From positions 161,821 through 225,820 of the forward strand of contig NZ_JONP01000009.1 in assembly GCF_000711725.1 (NCBI RefSeq): a stretch of DNA of 64,000 bases. The letters run 5' to 3'. The notes beneath the pieces are model-generated. The model was not told the DNA's origin, did not search any database, and was given only the letters and a program-made list of their open reading frames with translations. Below, in pieces: positions 44,015 to 52,515 of the stretch. The stretch is from Roseomonas aerilata DSM 19363. Lineage in GTDB: Bacteria > Pseudomonadota > Alphaproteobacteria > Acetobacterales > Acetobacteraceae. The position numbers and the translations under genes are program-made. Each line of letters opens with the position of its first letter. Within the stretch, counting starts at the first letter, position 1.

Positions 44015-47000
44015 TCAGGTGGGCGCGGCCTCCAGGCGTTGCACGTGGCAGGCGCCCTCCGGCAGCGCGGCCCGCAGCACCGGCAGAAGGTGCTCGTGGT
44101 GGCTCAGGAGGACGACCTGGGCCGTTTGACTGAGTGCGAGAAGCGCGCGGAAGGCGGCCGCCGCGCGTCGGTCGTCGAAGCTCTGCAGGATGTCGTCGCC
44201 CAGGAACGGCAGCACCGTGCCGCTCGCCGCGTGATCCTCGATCGCCACCATCCGCAGCGCGAGGAAGAGCGCGTCCCGGGTGCCTTCCGACAGGCCCTCG
44301 ACGGGCGTCGCTTCCTCCGGGAAATCGCGGGAACGCAGCGTCAGCCTTGCCGTGCCGCGCTCGTCCTCCTGGGATTGCACGCCGGTGTAGTCGCCGTTGG
44401 TAAGCACCGAGAAAGCCGTGCCGATCCGGCGCAGCAGCACGTCGTCCGTGCCTTGCTGCACCACGTCCAGTGCAGCGTCGAGCAGGCCGGCCGCGACCTG
44501 CATCAGCAGCGCGTCGTCCAGCGTTTGGCCGAGAAGGCTCGCGGCCGCGGCCTCCTCGGCGGCGGCGCGCACCGCCACGTCATCGCCGGCGAGCTGCCGC
44601 ATCTCCAGGTCCAGCGCCGTCGCCGCGGCCACTGCCGCCTGGGCCTCCTCCGCGTGGCGGTACTGGGCCGCCTGCGCCTCCTCCAGCGCGGTGTCGAGCC
44701 CCTCGGGCGGCACGGCTGCCACCTCGGCGCGGAGCGCATCGAGCGGCAAGCCGTCGCCGGCCTCGATCAACTCGGCCTCGGCCGCGGCCAGCAGCGCCTC
44801 CTGCCGCGCGCGCTCGGCGCCGAGGACGACGCGGCGCTCGGCCTCCTCCGCCGTCGTGGCACCCACCGCGGCGATCGCCTCGCGCAGCGCGGCCTCCGCC
44901 ATACCCAGCGCCGCCTCCTGGCTCCGCAACGCCATCGCGTGAGTCTCCCGCTGGCCGAGCAGGGCCGTGCGGGTCTCGGCGCGCGCCGCCTCGGCCCGGT
45001 GTCGCCGGTCCAGCTCGCGCAGCCCGGCGGCCGCATCCTGTTCGGACTGTAGGCCGAGCGTCGCGCAAAGCTCGGCGTAACCGCCCTCGAAACGGTCCAG
45101 CGCCGCACGCCAGGTCGCGGCTTCGGCCTCGATCCGCACGGCCTCGCGCAGCGCCTCGCCCAACTCCTCGCGCAGGGCGAGCCGATCGGCGACTGCCTCC
45201 TGCGACAAGCCCGGCGCCTCGCCGAGGCGACCAAGCGCGGCCTCCCATTCCTCCCGCCACCGCGCCTCGGCCTCGGACGCCGCGGCGCGCTCCCCAGCCA
45301 TACGGCGGAGCTCATCCCGGGCCGCGGCGGCGGCGGCCTGGGCGCGCTGGCGCTCGCCTTCGGCCGCACGCAGCCGCCGGACCGCCTCCTCCGCCCGGTC
45401 GAGAAGGGTGGCGAGGCCGAGGGACGGCGGTGCGCCAAGCATCGCCGCCAGCCGTGCCGCTTCTGTCCCGGACCGCTCCTCCGCCTCCGCGAGGACTGCC
45501 GCGGCGGCCGCAACGGCTTCCCGAAGCAGGATCGCCTCATCCCGCGCCGCGAGCGCCCGCTGCGCCTCTGCGAGCGTGGCGCCGGCATCGAGGCCGAGCG
45601 GCCGGACCGCCTCGGCCCAGGCCGCGCCGGCCGCCTGGTGCGCCGACCGGGCAGCCGCGCGGGCGGCCTCGACGACCGCGAGGTCCGCTTCTCCCTCGGC
45701 CACCTCCCGCAGCAGTGCCTCCGCGCGCGCCGCCCGTTCGGCATCGGTGAGCCTGGCATCGGCCAGCCGGTCGGCCCCGGCCACGGCCTCCGCATAGGCC
45801 AGCGGGAGCGGTCGGCCGCCACCATAGGCGCGTTCCTCCTCCTCCCGGCCCTGGCCGAGAAGGCGGCGGAAGACGAGGTCCCAGCCGGCCTCCCGGTGCG
45901 CACGGGCCTCAGCCAGGGCCGCGCGGGTGGGCGGCACGCCGGCCGCCTCCAGCACGGCCCGTTCCTCACGCGCGGCGACCAGCGCCGCGTCCGCGCGGCT
46001 AACCGCCTCCGCGTGTCGGTCGAGTGCAGTCTCCGCCGCCTCCAGAGCGGCCCAGAGCCGCTCAAGCGCTGGCAAGGAAACAGACCGGCTGGCATCCAGC
46101 GCAGCGGGAAGGCGCGCGAGGGCGGCGCCGAGCCGCGCCTCCGCCTCTGCCAGCCCGCGTCGCGCGGTGGCAATCCGCGCGGCGGGATCGCCGTCCCGCC
46201 GGATGTCACGGAGCAGCGCGTCGATCCGCTCGGCATCCTCGGCGGGCGGCAACGCGGCGAGCGCCCGTTCGGCCTCCTCCACCCTTGCGCTGCCCTCCGC
46301 CAGACGGCGCGGCAGGCTGGCCGAGGCGCTGGCGGCGGCGGCCCGCTCCACTGCCAGCCGCCGCAGCGCCGTGGCGAGGGCGGGGGAGGGGACCAGCACC
46401 GAGGGATCCGCGTCGCCGCCGCCGAGCGTTCCGGCCAGCGCCGACACCCGCGCGCGCAGCGTCACGAGGGCGGCCTCGGCCTCCGGCAGCTCCTCCCGCG
46501 CCTGCGTGGCCAGCGCGGCCGCCGCCGCCAGCGCTTCCAGCGCCGGCCCCTGTGCGATCAGGCCGTCATCGGTCACGATCGCCGCCAGATCGGCGTCGAG
46601 CCGCGCGAGGAAAGTGCGCCCCGCTTCCAGCGCGTGCGCCGCCCGCGCGACGGTGCCGCGCGCCTCGGGCAGTCGCTCACCGAGCGCTGCCGGCAAGCGC
46701 GGCGCTCCGGTATTTCCAGCCAGCCACAGGCGCGCGGTCTCGTGGCGTGCGAGCATGGGGCGGACGCGGCGCACGCGCTCAAGCCGGCGAAGTTGCGACG
46801 CCGCCTCGGTGGCCTGACGGTTGGCCCCATCCCGTCGTGACACGGCCTCGCGCAAGGCGCGCTCGCGCTCCTCCCATTGCTGCGGCCGCACGAGGCTGCC
46901 GTTGAGTTGCCGCCGGCTCTCGGACCAACGCTCGAGCGCGATGTAGAAGGGTCGCTGCGCCGTCTTGCGGGTGGGCGCGAGACGATCGCGCTCCTCCTCC

Positions 47001-47494
47001 AGGTTGCGCCGGAGCGCCGAGGCCTCCCGCACCCCGCCCGCCGCCGCGAGCAGCGCATCGGCCAGCGCGCCGCCGGAACTAAGAAGGTCCCGTCCGCCCT
47101 GGCGCAGCCGCTCCGTGTCGAGGGCGAAGAGCTGGGCGAGCAGCTTCGCATCCGCCCGGCCGAGCAGCCGCTCCATCCAGCCCGCGTCGAGCGGCGCGTC
47201 ATCCGCCCCGGTCAGCGTGTTCTTCAGCCCCTTGCGGCGGTTGAAGGCAAAGGGCGCGCCGTCCGGCCCGATCCCTGCGGCGGAGAGCTGCATCCCCCCG
47301 TAGCCGTGCCGGAAGCTCATCGGCGTCTGCCCGCCGATGCCGAACAGCAGTTCCCCGAAGGCGTGGCGGAGCACGGACTTGCCCGCCCCATTCGGCGCCA
47401 GCACGAGGTTGATCCGGCCGGGCGCCGGATCGAAGTCGAGGCGCGTGCCGGCGAAGCTGCCGTAGCGGGTGAGCGTCAGGCTCGTCAGGCGCAT
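44015..47494 (-). CDS. large coiled-coil ATPase, YhaN/SbcC-like
   Basis: A 1159-residue ATPase of the AAA_27/YhaN type, related to SbcC/Rad50. N-terminal Walker A is LAPNGAGKSVLRHAF (about residues 32-46). A very long Ala/Glu/Arg-rich coiled coil (about 170-1000) follows, broken near the middle where a hinge is expected. The C-terminal end holds an ABC-type signature LSEGTRDALFLALRM and Walker B FLGDDILQSFDD. With the nuclease subunit encoded just upstream it should form a DNA-end processing complex. No CxxC zinc hook was noticed. Confidence 0.88.
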   Translation of the reverse strand: MRLTSLTLTRYGSFAGTRLDFDPAPGRINLVLAPNGAGKSVLRHAFGELLFGIGGQTPMSFRHGYGGMQLSAAGIGPDGAPFAFNRRKGLKNTLTGADDAPLDAGWMERLLGRADAKLLAQLFALDTERLRQGGRDLLSSGGALADALLAAAGGVREASALRRNLEEERDRLAPTRKTAQRPFYIALERWSESRRQLNGSLVRPQQWEERERALREAVSRRDGANRQATEAASQLRRLERVRRVRPMLARHETARLWLAGNTGAPRLPAALGERLPEARGTVARAAHALEAGRTFLARLDADLAAIVTDDGLIAQGPALEALAAAAALATQAREELPEAEAALVTLRARVSALAGTLGGGDADPSVLVPSPALATALRRLAVERAAAASASASLPRRLAEGSARVEEAERALAALPPAEDAERIDALLRDIRRDGDPAARIATARRGLAEAEARLGAALARLPAALDASRSVSLPALERLWAALEAAETALDRHAEAVSRADAALVAAREERAVLEAAGVPPTRAALAEARAHREAGWDLVFRRLLGQGREEEERAYGGGRPLPLAYAEAVAGADRLADARLTDAERAARAEALLREVAEGEADLAVVEAARAAARSAHQAAGAAWAEAVRPLGLDAGATLAEAQRALAARDEAILLREAVAAAAAVLAEAEERSGTEAARLAAMLGAPPSLGLATLLDRAEEAVRRLRAAEGERQRAQAAAAAARDELRRMAGERAAASEAEARWREEWEAALGRLGEAPGLSQEAVADRLALREELGEALREAVRIEAEAATWRAALDRFEGGYAELCATLGLQSEQDAAAGLRELDRRHRAEAARAETRTALLGQRETHAMALRSQEAALGMAEAALREAIAAVGATTAEEAERRVVLGAERARQEALLAAAEAELIEAGDGLPLDALRAEVAAVPPEGLDTALEEAQAAQYRHAEEAQAAVAAATALDLEMRQLAGDDVAVRAAAEEAAAASLLGQTLDDALLMQVAAGLLDAALDVVQQGTDDVLLRRIGTAFSVLTNGDYTGVQSQEDERGTARLTLRSRDFPEEATPVEGLSEGTRDALFLALRMVAIEDHAASGTVLPFLGDDILQSFDDRRAAAAFRALLALSQTAQVVLLSHHEHLLPVLRAALPEGACHVQRLEAAPT

Positions 47495-47504
47495 GCCGCG
47501 CGCC

Positions 47505-48785
47505 TCAGCCCTGGGCCAGCCGGGCGAGCAGCAGGTCGCGCGCCCGCTGGAGAAGCTCCGGCGGCAGCCTTCCCTCGGCCGCCAGCACCGCCGGGTGATC
47601 CGGGCCCAGCGCCTGGCTCAGCCGCACCGCGCCGCGGCCGAGCATGTGGCTCGCATAGGCCTGCGCCGCGGCTACCGGCGCCGCGGCCGCCGAGGGGTCG
47701 GCTGCCAGCGCCTCGATCGCGCCGACAAGGCGCCCGACCGCGTCCTCCCTGGCGCGGAGGGCGTCGAGGTCGAGCATGGCGCGCGTCGCTGTCCGCACCT
47801 CCTGCAGCCAGAAGCTGCCGGCCTCCGCCACCTCGAGCCCTGCCGCGATCACCTTCTGGCGCAGCGAGGCCGGGTCGCGGGCAAGGGCGGTATGGGCGGG
47901 GCAGGGGCCCTCCAGCCGGATCCGCAGGGCGAGAAACCGCCCCTCGCCCGCATCCACGGCGGCGCCGATCGCGCGTCGGCAGCGCTCCAGCACCGCCTCC
48001 TCGTCGGCCGCGCCCTCGCAGTCCACCACCAGCGCGCCCCAGCGCACCACGTCGAGCGGCCGGTGCTCGAGCGCCACGACGTGGCCGTGCCGGACGGTGA
48101 CGAGACTCGCCCCCTTGCTGCCGGGCTCGTTCACGTGCCGCCCCTGGAGGTTGCCGGGATAGACGATCCAGGGCTCCCGCAGCACCTCCTCCCGCGCGTG
48201 GATGTGGCCGAGCGCCCAGTAGTCGTAGCCGTGCGCCGCCAACTGCTCGACCGTGCAGGGGGCATAGGAGGCGTGTCCCGGCCGTCCCGTCGCCGCCGTG
48301 TGCAGCAGGCCGATGTTGAAGCGGTTCGCCACAGGCACGGGATAGGCCTGGGCGAGGTTGCTCTGCACCTCCCGCGTCTCGAAGCTCTGCCCGTGGAGGA
48401 CAACGGCGAGGTCCGGCCAGTCAAGCGTGTCCGGCCGGTCCGCGCGCAGGAGGGTGGCGCCGTCCGGCAGGCGCAGGCTGCGCGTCAGCACGCTTTCCGC
48501 ATCGTGGTTGCCGCGGATTGCCACCACGCGGATGCCAGCGCGGGTCAGCCGCCCGAAGGCCGCCACGAGGGTCTGCCCCGTGCGGAAGTCCGGCCAGTCG
48601 CCGTCATAGAGGTCGCCTGCGACCACCACGAAGTTCACCTCCTCCGCGATGGCGAGGTCCACGAGGTTGTCCAGCGCCTCCCGCGTCGCGCGGCGGATGC
48701 GGGCGGCCGGCGCGTCGGCGCCGAGGCCGCGCAGCGGGCTGTCGAGATGCAGGTCGGCGGCGTGGAGGAAGCGGAAGCTGTTCAA
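47505..48785 (-). CDS. metallophosphoesterase exonuclease, YhaO/SbcD-like
   Basis: A 426-residue nuclease of the Mre11/SbcD class. Phosphoesterase motifs in order: LHAADLHLDSPL, VVAGDLYDGDW, AIRGNHDAES, an LLHTAA region and ALGHIHAREEV. The C-terminal 170 residues form a helical capping/ATPase-binding part. It precedes the large ATPase gene by 10 bases, the usual order of yhaO-yhaN and sbcD-sbcC. Upstream is the 490-base AT-rich region shared with the PEP-CTERM gene. Confidence 0.9.
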   Translation of the reverse strand: MNSFRFLHAADLHLDSPLRGLGADAPAARIRRATREALDNLVDLAIAEEVNFVVVAGDLYDGDWPDFRTGQTLVAAFGRLTRAGIRVVAIRGNHDAESVLTRSLRLPDGATLLRADRPDTLDWPDLAVVLHGQSFETREVQSNLAQAYPVPVANRFNIGLLHTAATGRPGHASYAPCTVEQLAAHGYDYWALGHIHAREEVLREPWIVYPGNLQGRHVNEPGSKGASLVTVRHGHVVALEHRPLDVVRWGALVVDCEGAADEEAVLERCRRAIGAAVDAGEGRFLALRIRLEGPCPAHTALARDPASLRQKVIAAGLEVAEAGSFWLQEVRTATRAMLDLDALRAREDAVGRLVGAIEALAADPSAAAAPVAAAQAYASHMLGRGAVRLSQALGPDHPAVLAAEGRLPPELLQRARDLLLARLAQG

Positions 48786-48997
48786 GGCGCGCCTGCTGTT
48801 CTGAGCCTAGGGAGGGCGCCCATCGTGGCGGGCTGACTGGAGCAAACCGATGTTTACCGTCTCGTGGCCGACACGCCAGGGCTCGGTCGTGGCGATTTTG
48901 CCAGATCCCCACGCGGAAGGTTGTCCGGCTTCAGATGATAGCCTGTCGCAGTTTTTTACGCCCGTGAGGGTTGCATTCTATGACTCCAGTCTATGCG

Positions 48998-49014
48998 AAG
49001 CACACGTGGTGCTT
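48998..49014. promoter_or_regulatory. dyad AAGCAC-N5-GTGCTT
   Basis: A perfect 6-base inverted repeat with a 5-base centre, 262 bases before the PEP-CTERM start. It overlaps the candidate sigma-54 motif at 49007-49022. Confidence 0.35.
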
Positions 49015-49022
49015 GCACTGCT
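49007..49022 (+). promoter_or_regulatory. weak candidate sigma-54 promoter
   Basis: TGG, then GC 10 bases after the GG (TGGTGCTTGCACTGCT). The invariant GG/GC spacing is kept but only 7 of 11 consensus bases match. PEP-CTERM/exopolysaccharide loci are often run by the sigma-54 activator PrsR, so it is worth noting. Confidence 0.2.
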
Positions 49023-49096
49023 TATGATACACACGGAAACATTGAGAAACTCCCGTAAAGCAGAGAAGGCTAAATTTCCCAGGAATGTATCATAAG
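49021..49096. repeat. widely spaced inverted repeat CTTATGATACA
   Basis: A perfect 11-base inverted repeat: CTTATGATACA at 49021-49031 and TGTATCATAAG at 49086-49096, 54 bases apart. The even spacing of about 65 bases centre to centre (six helical turns) would suit two operator half sites joined by looping. No T-run, no coding role. Confidence 0.5.
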
Positions 49097-49178
49097 TATC
49101 TGAATCGTAACGTATTGTTCGTATGTTCGTGTCGCACCCGTTTACAGCAGTTTGTTAGACCATCGTATCGGTTTATCA

Positions 49179-49189
49179 AATCATTGATT
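49179..49189. promoter_or_regulatory. palindrome AATCATTGATT
   Basis: A perfect 11-base palindrome (5-1-5) in the AT-rich region, 87 bases before the PEP-CTERM start. Possible operator; regulator unknown. Confidence 0.3.
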
Positions 49190-49235
49190 CGAAAAAATAT
49201 TTCGTGTGGCATGCAACTCGCAATTCTCCTGCCGT

Positions 49236-49253
49236 GTGCGCCACTTCGCGCAC
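49236..49253 (+). promoter_or_regulatory. leader hairpin before the PEP-CTERM gene
   Basis: A perfect 6-base inverted repeat (GTGCGC / GCGCAC, loop CACTTC) ends 9 bases before the AAGGAGG ribosome-binding site. It could tune translation or mRNA life. Confidence 0.35.
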
Positions 49254-49275
49254 GCTCAAGATAAGGAGGATGCAC

Positions 49276-50088
49276 TTGCCAAAGATGAGACATGTCCTGT
49301 TAGGGCTCTCGGCGCTGGCGCTTTCCGCTACCGGCGCATCTGCGGCTGGCTTCGTTAACGGCTCGTTCGAGGACGGCAACACTTCTGGGTGGATCACCGG
49401 CGGCGGCTATCGCGGGAACACCTCCAATCCCTCTCTTACTCCATCAGCCGTGCTGCCCGGTGGAAGCCTGAACCAGGACGCTGGCGTCCGCTCAGCCGTG
49501 ATCAATTCAAGCTATGTGGATCCCAACGTCGGGGCCGCACTCGGCTCGACGGTCTACAGCGGGAACTATGCCTATCGGGTGGAGAACACCAGTTCGGGCG
49601 GCTACGCCTCGGCCATCAGCCAAAGCGTCGTTGGCTACACCGACCCGACGATCTTCTTCGCGTGGAAAGCGGTGCTCGAAAACGGCGGACACACGGCGCC
49701 TGAATCCGCTCTGCTGCGGATTACCCTGCGCGACGACACCACGGGAACCGACCTGGTGACACGCACCTACGACGCCGGCGCCACCGGCGGCGGTGTCGAT
49801 GCGAGGTTCAGCAGCATCGGGGATCTGTTTTATACTGCCAGCTGGCAGATCGAGCAGATCAACATCGATGCCTCGCTGCTCGGCCACAACTTCACGCTGT
49901 CCGTCCTGGCGGCGGATTGCGAGCCGACGGGACATGTGGGTTACGCATATCTCGACGGATTTGGCTCCGTTCTGCCGGGGAATGACCCGACCCCGGTGCC
50001 CGAGCCTGCCTCGTTCGCCCTTTATGGGCTCGGGATGCTTGGCCTCGGCCTCGTGCGGCGGCGGCGCGGAGCAAGCCCGACGGCCTGA
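49276..50088 (+). CDS. PEP-CTERM sorting domain protein
   Basis: A 270-residue secreted protein. N-terminal signal peptide MRHVLLGLSALALSATGASA; then a beta-sandwich-like region beginning AGFVNGSFEDGNTSGWITGG, a common opening of PEP-CTERM carbohydrate-binding-like proteins; then a C-terminal sorting tag VPEPASFALYGLGMLGLG followed by an Arg-rich end (VRRRRGASPTA). Such tails are cut by exosortases and the proteins are linked to exopolysaccharide. AAGGAGG at 49263-49269 lies 6 bases before TTG 49276; ATG at 49270 is too close and ATG 49285 is an alternative. It starts the exopolysaccharide region; no exosortase gene is in the window. Confidence 0.88.
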   Translation: MPKMRHVLLGLSALALSATGASAAGFVNGSFEDGNTSGWITGGGYRGNTSNPSLTPSAVLPGGSLNQDAGVRSAVINSSYVDPNVGAALGSTVYSGNYAYRVENTSSGGYASAISQSVVGYTDPTIFFAWKAVLENGGHTAPESALLRITLRDDTTGTDLVTRTYDAGATGGGVDARFSSIGDLFYTASWQIEQINIDASLLGHNFTLSVLAADCEPTGHVGYAYLDGFGSVLPGNDPTPVPEPASFALYGLGMLGLGLVRRRRGASPTA

Positions 50089-50110
50089 CCGCTTGAGCTG
50101 ATCCGCAAAA

Positions 50111-50136
50111 GGCAGGGCGGCCGCGACCGCCCTGCC
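50111..50136. terminator. terminator between PEP-CTERM gene and glycosyltransferase operon
   Basis: A perfect 10-base inverted repeat (GGCAGGGCGG / CCGCCCTGCC, 6-base loop). On the minus strand it is followed by TTTT, fitting an intrinsic terminator of the glycosyltransferase operon that ends at 50189; on the plus strand it follows the PEP-CTERM stop by 22 bases. Confidence 0.7.
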
Positions 50137-50188
50137 AACCAACTCTGTTGGTGTGACGCGAAGTACCGGTGCGGTGCGGCCGGAGAAG

Positions 50189-51343
50189 CTACCCGCCCGG
50201 GTCCAGCAGGCTTGCATAGGCCTGGAACATCGTCTCCTCGTCGTAGCAATCCTCGGCCCGCGCCCGGTTGGCTGCGCCCAGCCGCTCCCGCAGCGCCGCA
50301 TCGCCGAGCAGGGGGCGCAGCGCCGCCGCAAGCTCCGCCTCCGTTCCCCTCGCGGGCGAAAGATGCGCCCGGTTCGGCGGTGCGAGCATCGTCCGCACAT
50401 CTCCCACATCCGTGGAGGCGATCGGCAGACCCGTGGCCATGGCCTCGAGGATGGAGAAGGGCATCTGCTCCGTCGTGGATGACAGTGCGAAGACGTCCAG
50501 CGCCCGATAAGCCGCCGCCGGATCGGGGATCGCGCCCGTGAAGAGCACCGAGCCGCCGATGCCCAGTTCCCGCGCCAGTGCCTCCAGCGCCGGGCGTTCC
50601 TCGCCCTCGCCGATCACGGCGAGCCGGAGCGACGTGCCCTCCCGCAGCAGGAGCGCGGCGGCGCGGAGGAGAAGCGCGATGTTCTTCTCCGCTCGCAGCG
50701 CCGCCACCGTCCCTATCAGCGGTCCCTCTCCGGGGACGGGCGGAAGGATGGCGGGACCGTCCGGCCGGAAGCGCCGCAGGTCCAGCCCGTTGGGAATATG
50801 GTGCAGGCGCCGGGTCGGGAGGCGCCAGATCCCCGTGGCGGAGCGCAGCAGCGTCTCGGAGGGCAGCACCACCGTGCTCCGCCGCAGCAGCAGCCGGCGC
50901 GCGAGCACCCGGCGGGGGATCTGCCCCGCGCTCTCCTCCGGCCCGAAGCCGTCCTCCGTGTGGATGTGCGGGATGCCGGGGGCGAGGAGGCGCGCCATCA
51001 CCCAGTCCATGCTGCCCCAGTTGCTCGTCACGAGCGCATCGGGCCGCATCTCCCGCAGCAGGGCGCCGATCCGCGCCGCGCCGCGCAGCCCCGACCCCTT
51101 GGCGGAGGGGGAGGGAACGATCTCCAGCGGCACGTCGGCGGTGAGGCGCGCCGTGCTGTCCGCCCGTCCGTCCAGCGAGACGACGGCGTGGCGCCAGCGC
51201 GGCCCGAAGCGGTTGGCGATGGCGCAGAAGCGCACCTGCGCCCCGCCCACGGCGAAGGTCGGGAAGACATGCAGCAGCAGCGGCTGTCGCAGGGGCACTG
51301 GGCGCGCCGCCGTCTCCTGCGGCAGGGTCACGGCAGCGCTCAT
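50189..51343 (-). CDS. glycosyltransferase family 4
   Basis: A 384-residue GT-B fold enzyme. N-terminal acceptor domain starts LLLHVFPTFAVGGAQVRF; C-terminal donor domain has IGTVAALRAEKNIALLL, the EX7E-like stretch ALSSTTEQMPFSILEAMATG and LPIASTDVGDV. It moves a sugar from a nucleotide donor to a growing glycan at the cytoplasmic membrane. It is the last gene of the minus-strand operon and overlaps the previous one (ATGA). Confidence 0.92.
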   Translation of the reverse strand: MSAAVTLPQETAARPVPLRQPLLLHVFPTFAVGGAQVRFCAIANRFGPRWRHAVVSLDGRADSTARLTADVPLEIVPSPSAKGSGLRGAARIGALLREMRPDALVTSNWGSMDWVMARLLAPGIPHIHTEDGFGPEESAGQIPRRVLARRLLLRRSTVVLPSETLLRSATGIWRLPTRRLHHIPNGLDLRRFRPDGPAILPPVPGEGPLIGTVAALRAEKNIALLLRAAALLLREGTSLRLAVIGEGEERPALEALARELGIGGSVLFTGAIPDPAAAYRALDVFALSSTTEQMPFSILEAMATGLPIASTDVGDVRTMLAPPNRAHLSPARGTEAELAAALRPLLGDAALRERLGAANRARAEDCYDEETMFQAYASLLDPGG

Positions 51344-52515
51344 GCGGCCGAGACCGGAGCGAAGCGACCCGCGCTGCCTGTGCCGCGTCGGCGCAGGTCC
51401 TCGGCCAGCGAGACGACGCGGCGCGCGTTGCCCGTCCAGGTGAGGTCCCGCCGCAGCACCTCCGCTCGCGCGGCGGCGCCGAGCCGCGCGCGGAGCGCGG
51501 GATCGGCGGCGAGGCGGGCGATCGCCCCCCACATCGCGCCCTCGTCCGCGGGGTCGAAGAGCAGCGCGGTGCGCTCGTGCTCCAGCACCTCCCGCAGGTT
51601 CGGCTGGTCAGGGGCCACGATCGCGCGCCCGGCCGCCATGTACTCGAAGACCTTCAGCGGCGAGGCATAGGCCACCGCCGCCGGTTGGAGCGCGATGTCG
51701 AAGCCCGCGACGAGGCCGGGGATGACCTCGTGGTCCACCACCCCGTCAAACGAAACGCGGTCGGCGATGCCGAGCGAGGCGGCCTGCGCCTCCAGCCCCG
51801 GCCGCGCGGGTCCGTCGCCGACCACGCGAAGGCGGAGCTGCTGCTCGCCCTTCCAGGCGGCCATGGCGGCCACCACCCGGTCCATCCCGTGCCACTCCCG
51901 CACGAAGCCGACGAAGCCGAGGGTGAGCGGACCGCCCTCCGGACGCGGCTCCGGCTCAGGGTAGTGCGCGAGCTGGATCCCGTTGGGAATCACGGTGATG
52001 CGCTCCCGCGGTACCCCCTCGCGCGCGATGCGGTCGGCCAGCACCTCGGTCACGGGCAGAACGCGGTCGGCGGCGCGCCAGGTGTGGCGCTCGGCGGCGG
52101 CGGCGAGGCGGGAGAGGCGGAGGTTGCCGTGCCGCGCGCGCTCGTCGGCCAGCGGCGCGTTCACCTCCAGCAGATAGGGCAGGCGCAGCCGGCGCGCGAG
52201 CATGGCGCCGGCGAGGAAGAAGAGGTTCGCCCGCTCGTAGATCACGTCAGGCCGGAACTCCGCGGCGGCGCGCGCGAGGGCGCGGTAGGCGGGCAGGTTA
52301 TAAGCCAGTTCCGCCCCCTCGGCCGCCCATCCCGGCAGCAGGCGGCGCGCGAGGCCCACCGCGCGGCTCTCCCCGCCCCATCCGCCCTGGCCGTAGAAGG
52401 AGGGGCCGACGAGACGCACCTCGTGCCCCTCGGCGCGCATGGCCGCGACCATCTCCTCCAGATGCACGCCCTGCCCGTCCCGGGAGCCGATCCGGTGGCT
52501 GTACAGAATTCTCAT
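51340..52515 (-). CDS. glycosyltransferase family 4
   Basis: A 391-residue GT-B fold enzyme, a paralogue type of its neighbour. Opening MRILYSHRIGSRDGQGVHLEEM; donor domain with LGFVGFVREWHGMDRVV and SPLKVFEYMAAGRAIVAPDQPNLREVL. ATG overlaps the stop of the upstream acyltransferase-like gene (ATGA at 52512-52515). Sugar specificity unknown; belongs to the same polysaccharide assembly operon. Confidence 0.92.
   Translation of the reverse strand: MRILYSHRIGSRDGQGVHLEEMVAAMRAEGHEVRLVGPSFYGQGGWGGESRAVGLARRLLPGWAAEGAELAYNLPAYRALARAAAEFRPDVIYERANLFFLAGAMLARRLRLPYLLEVNAPLADERARHGNLRLSRLAAAAERHTWRAADRVLPVTEVLADRIAREGVPRERITVIPNGIQLAHYPEPEPRPEGGPLTLGFVGFVREWHGMDRVVAAMAAWKGEQQLRLRVVGDGPARPGLEAQAASLGIADRVSFDGVVDHEVIPGLVAGFDIALQPAAVAYASPLKVFEYMAAGRAIVAPDQPNLREVLEHERTALLFDPADEGAMWGAIARLAADPALRARLGAAARAEVLRRDLTWTGNARRVVSLAEDLRRRGTGSAGRFAPVSAA

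Larger units (their letters stand above)
48786..49275. promoter_or_regulatory. AT-rich intergenic regulatory region
   Basis: This stretch is far lower in GC than its flanks, especially 48950-49210. It separates the YhaO-like gene (-) from the PEP-CTERM gene (+). It holds several inverted repeats, each listed separately. Short frames in it have no proper start signals. It looks like a control region of the PEP-CTERM gene, a recently acquired segment, or both. Confidence 0.6.

Noticed and set aside
48850..49095. 81-residue frame in the AT-rich intergenic region
   Set aside because: No good ribosome-binding site, no family features, and it crosses the inverted repeats; codon use does not resemble neighbours.
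49090..49293. 67-residue minus-strand frame in the AT-rich region
   Set aside because: Overlaps the PEP-CTERM start region antisense, with no start signal or motif.
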